Shown here: positions 34,199 to 42,496 of the stretch, piece by piece
Layout of the letters: each line of letters opens with the position of its first letter
Numbering within the stretch: position 1 is the stretch's first letter
Origin: Eubacteriales bacterium
Lineage (GTDB): Bacteria > Bacillota > Clostridia > Lachnospirales > Lachnospiraceae
DNA: 64,000 nucleotides
Direction: 5' to 3'
Assembly: GCA_030536755.1 (NCBI GenBank)
Contig: JAUNPJ010000001.1
Span: forward strand, 1-64,000
Notes under the pieces: generated by a model
The model's input: the letters and a program-made list of their open reading frames with translations, nothing else
Told to the model about the DNA's origin: nothing
Database searches by the model: none
Made by a program: the position numbers and the translations under genes

Positions 34199-35401
34199 AT
34201 GAAGAAAAATAAATACTATGGCATGAATGTGAAATTTAACGGCCTTTGTGTGGATTTTGGACGTGTCAGTCTGAATAAGAAAAAAGAAACACTCTGTGGA
34301 GATTATTACACCATTATTGAGAGGGACGAGGAACACGTGCTGGTGCTGTCCGACGGGCTTGGAAGCGGTGTAAAGGCGAACATTTTGTCGACACTCACAG
34401 CCAAAATGCTCAGTACGATGGTATCACGTCATCTTCCTCTGGAGGAAGCAGTCCGTGCAGTGGCAAAGACTCTGCCGATCTGCAGCGTGAGACAGATGGC
34501 ATATTCTACGTTTACTGTTCTGGATATTAAGGATGGAGTGGCCAATCTTTCGCAGTTTGACAATCCCGATGCGATTTTGATTCGTGATGGAAAAGTATTT
34601 GACTATCCGATTTCTGTGATGGAAATTGATGAAAAAGTCATTCATTTGAGTTCGTTTGCTCTGCAGGAAGAGGATATGCTGATTTTGATGTCTGATGGAG
34701 TGACGAATGCTGGTATGGGAAAGACTACCGATGGAGGATGGGGCAGGCCGGATGTAGTCCGGTTTTGTCAGAATAAATATCGCCCCGGAATGACTGCGCA
34801 GGAGATGGCGGGACATATCGCGGCGGCCAGTGTGGATCTGAACCTGAATGAGACAGATGACGATATTACGGTTGTGGTGCTGCGTTTTCGAAAACCACAA
34901 AAAGTAAATCTGATGATCGGTCCCCCGCGTCACGCAAATGAAGATGAAAAATACCTGAAAAGCTTTTTTGAGAGTGAGGGTATGCACGTCATTTGCGGAG
35001 GTACAACGGCGAAATTTGCGGCGAGATTTCTTGGAAAAGAATTAAAAACAATCCAGGATTCTTCTGTGGATAATGTTCCTGCCCGTTCCAGGCTCGAGGG
35101 TGTGGAACTGGTGACGGAAGGGCTTTTGACGATGGAACGGCTGCTGGAGTATTGCAACGAAACCTTGGAAAATATGCTCTTTTTTAACGAACTGCATAAG
35201 AAAAAGGATGCCGCGGCTTATCTGGGAAGAATGCTGTTTGAGACAGCGACGGAGATTCGGATTTTTTATGGAAATGCCATCAATCCCGATCATGAAAAGT
35301 TAAATATTTCCCCGGAACATAAAGAAGAACTGGTGGAGGAACTTGCGGCGCATCTGCGCAATGCGGGCAAAAAAGTTTCCATTGGAATGTGGGCAGTATA
35401 A
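34199..35401 (+). CDS. SpoIIE/PP2C-type serine phosphatase, partner of the hydrogenase sensor
   Basis: A 400-residue protein. The first 230 residues form a PP2C/SpoIIE phosphatase domain (CGDYYTIIE, VLSDGLGSGVKAN, LILMSDGVTNAG, ETDDDITVVVLR). The last 160 residues are an unrecognised helical domain, starting NLMIGPPRH. Such phosphatases usually act on anti-anti-sigma factors or other Ser/Thr-phosphorylated proteins. It lies two bases after the sensory hydrogenase gene, so the pair probably works as sensor and output. No target is encoded nearby. Confidence 0.85.
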   Translation: MKKNKYYGMNVKFNGLCVDFGRVSLNKKKETLCGDYYTIIERDEEHVLVLSDGLGSGVKANILSTLTAKMLSTMVSRHLPLEEAVRAVAKTLPICSVRQMAYSTFTVLDIKDGVANLSQFDNPDAILIRDGKVFDYPISVMEIDEKVIHLSSFALQEEDMLILMSDGVTNAGMGKTTDGGWGRPDVVRFCQNKYRPGMTAQEMAGHIAAASVDLNLNETDDDITVVVLRFRKPQKVNLMIGPPRHANEDEKYLKSFFESEGMHVICGGTTAKFAARFLGKELKTIQDSSVDNVPARSRLEGVELVTEGLLTMERLLEYCNETLENMLFFNELHKKKDAAAYLGRMLFETATEIRIFYGNAINPDHEKLNISPEHKEELVEELAAHLRNAGKKVSIGMWAV

Positions 35402-35412
35402 ACGAGGGCTTC

Positions 35413-35455
35413 TTTGCATATATTATAGCAGTACATAGCTGTGAATATATGCAAA
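35413..35455. repeat. 12-bp perfect inverted repeat in front of spoIVA
   Basis: TTTGCATATATT (35413-35424) is the exact reverse complement of AATATATGCAAA (35444-35455), with 19 bases between. The right arm runs into the AAAGGGGG ribosome site of spoIVA, so the RNA hairpin could mask it. The DNA form could also be an operator. Confidence 0.7.
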
Positions 35456-35468
35456 GGGGGTCTTTTTT

Positions 35469-36938
35469 ATGACAAATTATCAGGTCTATCAGGATATTCA
35501 GACTCGCACAGGAGGCGAGATTTACATAGGTGTGGTAGGCCCTGTCAGAACAGGAAAATCTACATTTATACGCAGATTTATGGAGACTCTGGTGCTTCCT
35601 GCGCTGGAAGAAAAGGAGAAAAAAGAAATTCGGGATCAGCTTCCGCTCAGTGGTTCCGGCAAGATTGTAACGACTGTGGAACCCAAGTTCATTCCCAAGA
35701 AAGCAGTGCACATTCGTCTTGGAGACGATGTGGCAGTAAAGATCCGTCTGATTGACTGTGTGGGCTTTATGATTCCTCAGGCTTCGGGCAACATGGAGGA
35801 TGGAAAAGAACGTATGGTCAAAACACCCTGGTTTGACCATGAAATTCTTTTTTCGCAGGCTGCTGAAATTGGGACAAGGAAGGTGATTGAGGATCATTCG
35901 AGCATCGGAATTGTGGTGACGGGAGATGGATCTTTCGGAGAAATTCCTGCGGAACAGTTTCGTCCTGGTTTGGACAGAACCATCGAGGAACTGAAAAAGC
36001 AGAAAAAACCGTTTCTCATTCTTGTAAATTCTCAGAAGCCTTACGGGGAGGAGGCATCTGACCTGGCCAGGAGCCTGGAGGAGGCATATGGGGTTCGTGC
36101 GCTTTGTGTCAACTGCGACCAGCTCAAAAAAGAAGATATTTTGAAGATTCTGGAGGAGATCCTTTATGAGTTCCCTGTCAGTCAGGTGCAGTTTTATATT
36201 CCAAAATGGGTAGAAATGCTTCCACCGGAGCATGAACTGAAAGCGAATCTGATTGAACAGATTCAAAAAACAATGGGAGGTGTGCGCCATATCCGCGATG
36301 TGATGGAGAATTCGTTTGCATTGGAAGGTCCTTATGTGCAGGAGTCCGTACTGGAGCAGACGGATCTTGCGACCGGCACGATCCGGGTGAGGGTGCATAT
36401 CCGTGAAGCTTATTATTACCAGATGCTCAGTCAGATGACAGGCATCGAGATGGACAGCGAATATTCTCTGATTCATGTGATGAAAGAATTTGCCAAAATG
36501 AAAGAGGAATATGTGAAAGTGCAGGGGGCATTGGAGTCCGTTCGCGGCTGTGGATATGGTGTGGTTACACCGGAACTCGAAGAGATTTCCATGGAAGAGC
36601 CGCAGGTCATCAAACAGGGAAATAAATTTGGTGTAAAGATCAAATCCAACAGTCCATCCATTCATATGATCAAAGCTAATATTGAGACAGAGATTGCGCC
36701 GATCGTAGGCACGCAGGAGCAGGCGGAAGATCTGATCCGCTATATCAAAGGAAGTGCAGACAGAGGAGAAAGTGTGTGGGAGACCAATATTTTTGGAAAA
36801 TCGATTGAACAGCTGGTGGAGGATGGAATTCGAAATAAGATTGCACAGATCAGTGATGAAAGTCAGGTGAAACTGCAGGATACCATGAAAAAAATTGTCA
36901 ACGACAGCAAAGGCGGAATGGTCTGCATTATTATTTAG
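35469..36938 (+). CDS. spoIVA: Stage IV sporulation protein A
   Basis: A 489-residue morphogenetic ATPase that polymerises around the forespore as the base layer of the spore coat. The TRAFAC-type P-loop GPVRTGKSTFIRRF starts near residue 21, with LIDCVGFMIPQASG as the following switch region. The C-terminus ends in hydrophobic KGGMVCIII, as needed for forespore membrane association. Length and domain order are normal. It indicates a spore-forming lineage. Sigma-E control is expected from the family; I could not define a clear sigma-E promoter. Confidence 0.96.
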   Translation: MTNYQVYQDIQTRTGGEIYIGVVGPVRTGKSTFIRRFMETLVLPALEEKEKKEIRDQLPLSGSGKIVTTVEPKFIPKKAVHIRLGDDVAVKIRLIDCVGFMIPQASGNMEDGKERMVKTPWFDHEILFSQAAEIGTRKVIEDHSSIGIVVTGDGSFGEIPAEQFRPGLDRTIEELKKQKKPFLILVNSQKPYGEEASDLARSLEEAYGVRALCVNCDQLKKEDILKILEEILYEFPVSQVQFYIPKWVEMLPPEHELKANLIEQIQKTMGGVRHIRDVMENSFALEGPYVQESVLEQTDLATGTIRVRVHIREAYYYQMLSQMTGIEMDSEYSLIHVMKEFAKMKEEYVKVQGALESVRGCGYGVVTPELEEISMEEPQVIKQGNKFGVKIKSNSPSIHMIKANIETEIAPIVGTQEQAEDLIRYIKGSADRGESVWETNIFGKSIEQLVEDGIRNKIAQISDESQVKLQDTMKKIVNDSKGGMVCIII

Positions 36939-36967
36939 TTGTGAATAGACAGAAAAATTGATATAAT
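36939..36967 (+). promoter_or_regulatory. Promoter of the large secreted peptidase gene
   Basis: TTGTGA (36939-36944) and TATAAT (36962-36967) are 17 bases apart; an AAAGGAG ribosome site and the ATG follow. Confidence 0.7.
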
Positions 36968-37008
36968 AAACAAAAGATAAAAAAAATTATGAAAGGAGAA
37001 AAGGCGGA

Positions 37009-40000
37009 ATGAAGCAGAAATTTCTACAAAAGACAATTGCAGCTGTAATTGTTAGTTCTATGGTTTTATCCAGTGTATCCGTGACAGCGGCGGATACGAT
37101 AGAGATTGCTCCGGATGTCTCACAGGAGATAGAAATTGGTGAGGAAGCTGTTCAGGCGCAAAACGTTGCGATTGATGTACAGAATTTTCCGGATGATCAT
37201 TTTCGGCAATATGTTTCTGCGTATATTGATACGGATCAGGATGGCCTTCTCTCTGCGGATGAGAAAAATGTTACCGTGCTGTCAGTGCCATCTATGGAAA
37301 TAGAAGAATTGACGGGAATTGAGTATTTTACGGAATTAGAGGAACTGGACTGTTCGGATAATCCGATTCGTTTCTTTGATGTCAGTGGTAATACAGCACT
37401 GGAAAAGTTAAACTGCAGTAAGATGGATACCAGCAGGTTGGATTTTTTATATAATACTGCTTTGAAGGAATTGAATATCAGCCATAATATGAATCTGAAG
37501 GATGTAAATCTGAATGCTCTGAAAAAGCTTGAGAAACTGGATTGTTCTTATTCTTCCATAGATAGACTGGATTTGAGCGAATTGGACAACTTAGTAGATT
37601 TTGATGGTCAGTCTGTCGGATGTACGGAAATCATTCTTCCTGTCAACAGCAGCCTTCGTGCATTGAATCTGTCGAATGTGTTTTTGAGAAACATGGATTT
37701 ATCCACACAGACGAATCTGGAGTCTTTGAATGTGCAGGACAGTACAGTGGAAGTGTTGGATATCAGTAAGATGAAAAAACTGAAAAAGCTGAATTGTGAA
37801 GGAAGTATGCTGTACTATATACAGACTTCTCCAGACAATGATCTTCAGGAATTGAAGGCAGGAAATATTATTTACTACAAGGACAGTACCCGGATTGATT
37901 TTAAGCAGTTTTGTGATTTTTCAGAGGAGCATTTTCGAATTCGAGAAAATGGAATTTTAGAAGATGGTGTTCTCACTGCGCAGGACAGAGAAAAGGAGAT
38001 TGTGTATGAATTTGATCTTTCTGTGCAAGGAGGATATCAGGCAGTGGTTGTGCAGCTTGGCCTTGACAGTGGACTTGGTGAGGATATGCTTCCGGATCCC
38101 AACTTTCGAAGATACGTGATGGATTATTGTGATATGGATGGAAACGGAAGGGTAACGGTGGAAGATTTGGCTCAGGTGATTGCTTTGAACCTGGCGAATC
38201 TGGGTATTCAGGATCTGACGGGAATCGAATATTTTACCGGACTTGAATATCTGGACTGCCGCTTCAATCATCTGGATCTCTCCAGATTGAAACTTCCGGA
38301 ATCGATTATTGAGAAGAACACAGCACCTCAGGCGTTTTATGAAAATATCCAGATTAAAGACGGATATCTGCCGTTTTCACTTTTGGATGGATATGTATAT
38401 CATCCGGAATTTGAGCTTCTGGATATTGAAGGAGGGAAGCTGACTTCTAATGGAAAGGGAATTCAGCTGGATCAGACAGTCGGTCAACAGGAAATCCGTA
38501 TTTCTCTGGCAGAGTATAACAGGGACAATGTGATTGGTTCCTGCGTGGTGAAGGTAAACAGTGTCAATACGGCTTCTGCAATTGCTGCACCAAAACTTTT
38601 GAAGACAACCTCCAGTTATCGAAACCGTATATATTGGGAAAAAGTAAAAAATGCTTCCGGATATCGTGTGTACCGCAAAAAAGCAGGAGATACTTCCTGG
38701 ACGAGGATTGCGGAGGTTCAATCAGACGTTTCCAGCTATATTGACAGCAAAGCAGTGCCTGGACAGACGTATTTTTATACGGTACGTGCCAAAACAGTGC
38801 TGAACGGGAAAACAATCTGGAGTACTTATGACCGGAAAGGACTGCAGGCCGAAGCTTCTCTTGGTCAGCCTGTTTTAAAATCAGCCAAAGCGACGGCTTA
38901 TAATAAAATACAATTGGAATGGAATAAAGTATCCGGTGCGACAGGATATCGTGTGTATCGGAAGGAGACAGGCGGAAAATGGAAATCCAGTGCCTATCTA
39001 AAAAGCAGTGAGCTTTCTTATACAGACAGTACAGCAATACCGACGGTGGTGTATTCTTATACGGTGCGCGCCTGCAGAAAAATTGATGGAAAGAATTATT
39101 ATGGAGGTTACAATTCCAAGGGAATATCTATCGCAACGAAGTTATCGGGAGGCTATCTGGTTTCCATCAAGACTCAGAATGGTACGCAGACGATACAGTG
39201 GAAGAAAGTGAATGGAGCATCCGGATATCAGCTTCAGTATGCAGACTCCGTATCCGGCAATTTCCGAACATTGAAAAACGTGAAGAGCCCGGAGGTTTCT
39301 TATACATATTCTGTGAACAGCAAAGCTGCTGTGAGATATTATCGGATCCGTCCATACCGCATCGTGGAGGAGCAATCTGGCAAGAAGGTATATGGAGCGT
39401 TTTCTGCTGCAAAATCAAAAAAAGAAATTGAGGGAAGCGCTGTCTCCATCACGCTGAATGCAGGCTGTCTCAATATGCCGGTGAAAGGCGTGCGTTATCT
39501 GAAGGCTTCTGTGAATCCTTCATCTGCTTCTGCGGTACAGTGGAGCAGCAGCAATACCGCGGTGGCGAAGGTTACACAAAGCGGCAAAGTAACAGGAATC
39601 AAAGAGGGAACGGCTACGATTAAGGCGGTCATTCCGGGAAATGGGATTTCAGCTTCTTGCAAAATTGTTGTATATCTGACGCCGCAGAAGGCGGAGTATG
39701 ATTTTTCGGAATATCATATGGGTATGGCAACGGGAAGGGGTGCACCGAATGGATTTGACCGGGGGATGAATGACGGAGGCGATGCGATGAAGGCAGTTGC
39801 CTATCTGGCAAGGTGGGAAGGTGTTGTATCGGAGTATCGCGATCCATACCCGGAGGACGATTCTTTCTGTCTGTATAATGAGATGGAGGAAGAGTATCAC
39901 GTGCAGGATGTCTATTTTGTTCCGGCCAAGAAATCTCCTCTTGATAATGATGAAATCAAAAAAGCGATCGTGAATTATGGCGCTGTGTATGCAACCTATC

Positions 40001-41130
40001 TGAATGGAAGTGACTATTTCAATGATGACCAGACGAATTATTGTTACAATCCGGCTGGGAACCCAGATGAACCATCTGAACCGGTAGGCAGCAGCGGAGA
40101 TTATGTGGAAGGCCATGCAGTTGCCATTGTTGGATGGGATGATGAATATCCGAAGGAAAGCTTCCGTTATCCGCCGGAGGGTGATGGTGCATTTATCTGT
40201 AAAAACAGCTGGGGAGAGGGATTTGGAGAAAACGGATATTTTTATGTTTCCTACTATGATCTTTGCCTGGGAAGCAGAGACATCAATACCGTCTGTCCGA
40301 AGCTGGAAAACCGAAAGAATTACGGAGGAATCTACCAGTATGATCCGATGGGGGCAACGACAACTTATGGATATGACAAACAGATGTATCAGGCAAATGT
40401 TTTCCCGAAAAAGGGCAGTGTCACCAGTACCTCACAGGATCTTCAGGCAGTTTCTTTTTATACTTATGATGCCGGATATCGCTATGAAATCTATGTAGTG
40501 AAAAATTATAAGGATAAAAATTCTCTGAAAAATCTGGGCGCACCGGTAAAATCCGGAACTATGGAATATGCGGGTTATCATACCGTGGAGCTTGACAACA
40601 GTCTGAAAATCAGCGCAGGAACACGGTTTGCGGTTGTAGTCAAACTGATGAGTGACGGAAATACACAGGGATATTTTGAGGCTCCGATTGAAGGTGATTC
40701 CTCCGCAGCTTCTTCCGGATGGGACGAGAGCTTTGTGAGCCACTATGGAACCAGCTGGTGGGATATCAACGGATATCTTCCAAACACCAATGCCTGCATC
40801 AAGGCGTTTATGGCTGGAGAAGTAAAGGATGTGGTTGTGGAGGTAGATGAGGCAGTCGGTTTATCAGAAGAACATACGGCTTATCAGCCGGAAGAACTTC
40901 TGGAGAAAGGGTTTGAGCTGAACCCGGCTTATCTGGAGGAACAGGTTTCTTCCGGGACTTCTGTTTCCACTGCAGGTGCAGGAGACGGCCGTACAGGAAC
41001 GCAGAGCTATCCTTCCAGATACGACCTGAGGGAAGAAGGAAGAGTTTCTTCTGTAAAAGATCAAAAAAGCAGAGGTTTATGCTGGACGTTTGCGATGTAT
41101 GCGTCTTTGGAAAGCTGTATGATGAAATAA
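37009..41130 (+). CDS. Secreted LRR/FN3/Big2 protein with circularly permuted C1 (papain-like) peptidase
   Basis: A 1373-residue secreted protein. Signal peptide 1-28; leucine-rich repeats with EF-hand-like DTDQDG and DMDGNG segments (about 55-430); three fibronectin III-like domains (about 522-800); a Big2 Ig-like domain (808-890); then a papain-like peptidase. The part carrying His1036 (GHAVAIVGWDD) and Asn1066 (KNSWG) comes first (895-1265). The segment with Gln1352 and Cys1358 (VKDQKSRGLCWTFA), normally at the N-terminus of such domains, is at the very C-terminus after a 65-residue linker. No LPxTG anchor is seen. It probably acts outside the cell. Confidence 0.88.
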   Translation: MKQKFLQKTIAAVIVSSMVLSSVSVTAADTIEIAPDVSQEIEIGEEAVQAQNVAIDVQNFPDDHFRQYVSAYIDTDQDGLLSADEKNVTVLSVPSMEIEELTGIEYFTELEELDCSDNPIRFFDVSGNTALEKLNCSKMDTSRLDFLYNTALKELNISHNMNLKDVNLNALKKLEKLDCSYSSIDRLDLSELDNLVDFDGQSVGCTEIILPVNSSLRALNLSNVFLRNMDLSTQTNLESLNVQDSTVEVLDISKMKKLKKLNCEGSMLYYIQTSPDNDLQELKAGNIIYYKDSTRIDFKQFCDFSEEHFRIRENGILEDGVLTAQDREKEIVYEFDLSVQGGYQAVVVQLGLDSGLGEDMLPDPNFRRYVMDYCDMDGNGRVTVEDLAQVIALNLANLGIQDLTGIEYFTGLEYLDCRFNHLDLSRLKLPESIIEKNTAPQAFYENIQIKDGYLPFSLLDGYVYHPEFELLDIEGGKLTSNGKGIQLDQTVGQQEIRISLAEYNRDNVIGSCVVKVNSVNTASAIAAPKLLKTTSSYRNRIYWEKVKNASGYRVYRKKAGDTSWTRIAEVQSDVSSYIDSKAVPGQTYFYTVRAKTVLNGKTIWSTYDRKGLQAEASLGQPVLKSAKATAYNKIQLEWNKVSGATGYRVYRKETGGKWKSSAYLKSSELSYTDSTAIPTVVYSYTVRACRKIDGKNYYGGYNSKGISIATKLSGGYLVSIKTQNGTQTIQWKKVNGASGYQLQYADSVSGNFRTLKNVKSPEVSYTYSVNSKAAVRYYRIRPYRIVEEQSGKKVYGAFSAAKSKKEIEGSAVSITLNAGCLNMPVKGVRYLKASVNPSSASAVQWSSSNTAVAKVTQSGKVTGIKEGTATIKAVIPGNGISASCKIVVYLTPQKAEYDFSEYHMGMATGRGAPNGFDRGMNDGGDAMKAVAYLARWEGVVSEYRDPYPEDDSFCLYNEMEEEYHVQDVYFVPAKKSPLDNDEIKKAIVNYGAVYATYLNGSDYFNDDQTNYCYNPAGNPDEPSEPVGSSGDYVEGHAVAIVGWDDEYPKESFRYPPEGDGAFICKNSWGEGFGENGYFYVSYYDLCLGSRDINTVCPKLENRKNYGGIYQYDPMGATTTYGYDKQMYQANVFPKKGSVTSTSQDLQAVSFYTYDAGYRYEIYVVKNYKDKNSLKNLGAPVKSGTMEYAGYHTVELDNSLKISAGTRFAVVVKLMSDGNTQGYFEAPIEGDSSAASSGWDESFVSHYGTSWWDINGYLPNTNACIKAFMAGEVKDVVVEVDEAVGLSEEHTAYQPEELLEKGFELNPAYLEEQVSSGTSVSTAGAGDGRTGTQSYPSRYDLREEGRVSSVKDQKSRGLCWTFAMYASLESCMMK

Positions 41131-41141
41131 ATCATGTCAAG

Positions 41142-41176
41142 AAAAGGAAGCAGAGCACAGGCTTCCTTTTCTTTTG
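41142..41176 (+). terminator. Terminator after the peptidase gene
   Basis: AAAAGGAAGC (41142-41151) pairs perfectly with GCTTCCTTTT (41161-41170), followed by CTTTTG. Confidence 0.85.
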
Positions 41177-41179
41177 CGC

Positions 41180-41208
41180 TTGAAATGCACTTTCTGGTGT
41201 GATATGAT
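41180..41208 (+). promoter_or_regulatory. Promoter of tyrS-alaS
   Basis: TTGAAA (41180-41185) and TATGAT (41203-41208) are 17 bases apart, about 50 bases before tyrS. The leader is too short for a T-box riboswitch. Confidence 0.6.
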
Positions 41209-41258
41209 TAAAAACATGAATTATTATGGAAAGATAGAGAGTTTAGGAGGAATATACT

Positions 41259-42482
41259 ATGACAGTATATGAAGAACTTCAGGCCAGAGGACTGATTGCT
41301 CAGGTTACGGATGAAGAGGAGATTAGAGAATTAGTAAATAACGGCAAGGCCACCTTTTATATTGGATTTGACCCGACGGCGGACAGCCTTCATGTAGGAC
41401 ATTTTATGGCACTTTGCCTGATGAAACGTCTGCAGATGGCAGGCAATACACCGATCGCGCTGATCGGAGGAGGAACCGGTATGATCGGTGATCCGTCCGG
41501 ACGAAGCGATATGCGTCAGATGATGACAGTGGAGACGATTCAGCACAACTGTGAATGTTTCAAAAAACAGATGAGCCGTTTTATTGACTTTTCCGATGGA
41601 AAGGCCATGATGGTAAACAATGCGGACTGGCTGATGAATCTGAATTATATTGAGGTGCTGCGTGAGGTAGGCCCTCATTTCAGCGTCAATCGTATGCTGA
41701 CACATGAGTGTTACAAGCAGCGTATGGAGAGAGGACTGACGTTCCTGGAGTTTAACTACATGATCATGCAGAGCTACGATTTCTATATGCTGTATCAGAA
41801 ATACGGCTGTAATATGCAGTTCGGCGGCGATGACCAGTGGGCAAATATGCTTGGAGGAACGGAACTGATCCGTCGTAAATTGGGAGAAGACGCATATGCG
41901 ATGACCATTACCCTGCTTCTTAACTCAGAAGGCAAGAAAATGGGAAAAACACAGTCAGGAGCTGTATGGCTCGATCCAAATAAAACGTCTCCGTTTGATT
42001 TCTATCAGTACTGGAGAAATGTGGCAGATGCGGATGTGTTAAAATGCCTTCGCATGCTGACTTTCCTTCCTCTGGAGCAGATTGATGAGATGGACAAATG
42101 GGAAGGCAGCCAGCTCAACCAGGCGAAAGAGATTCTTGCTTATGAACTGACATCTCTGGTACACGGAGAGGAAGAGGCGAAAAAAGCACAGGAAGGTGCA
42201 AGAGCACTGTTTTCCATGGGAAATGCTGCAGATATGCCGACGACAGAGCTGACCGAAGAAGATTTTACCGAAGATGCAATCGATGTGATCTCTCTTCTTG
42301 TAAAAGCCGAGCTTGTTCCGACACGTTCTGAGGGACGCCGTGCGATTCAGCAGGGCGGTGTGTCCATTGACGGTGAGAAAGTTACAGATATTTACCACAG
42401 CGTTGCAAAAGCAGACATTCCGGAAGATGGTCTGGTATTAAAACGCGGGAAAAAGAAATTTAAGAAAATCTGTGTGAAATAG
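41259..42482 (+). CDS. tyrS: Tyrosyl-tRNA synthetase
   Basis: A 407-residue class I aminoacyl-tRNA synthetase. The HIGH-like motif is [12 protein letters not shown] near residue 40, the KMSKS-like motif is [11 protein letters not shown], and a C-terminal S4 RNA-binding domain ([19 protein letters not shown]) is present. It charges tRNA-Tyr. RBS TAGGAGGAA. It is followed by alaS after 14 bases, a two-synthetase operon. Confidence 0.96.
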   Translation: MTVYEELQARGLIAQVTDEEEIRELVNNGKATFYIGFDPTADSLHVGHFMALCLMKRLQMAGNTPIALIGGGTGMIGDPSGRSDMRQMMTVETIQHNCECFKKQMSRFIDFSDGKAMMVNNADWLMNLNYIEVLREVGPHFSVNRMLTHECYKQRMERGLTFLEFNYMIMQSYDFYMLYQKYGCNMQFGGDDQWANMLGGTELIRRKLGEDAYAMTITLLLNSEGKKMGKTQSGAVWLDPNKTSPFDFYQYWRNVADADVLKCLRMLTFLPLEQIDEMDKWEGSQLNQAKEILAYELTSLVHGEEEAKKAQEGARALFSMGNAADMPTTELTEEDFTEDAIDVISLLVKAELVPTRSEGRRAIQQGGVSIDGEKVTDIYHSVAKADIPEDGLVLKRGKKKFKKICVK

Positions 42483-42496
42483 AGGAGGAAGAGACA

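Noticed and set aside
35280..36665. 461-codon open frame antisense to spoIVA
   Set aside because: It is a shadow of the well-supported spoIVA frame; its translation has no recognisable domain and no ribosome site.
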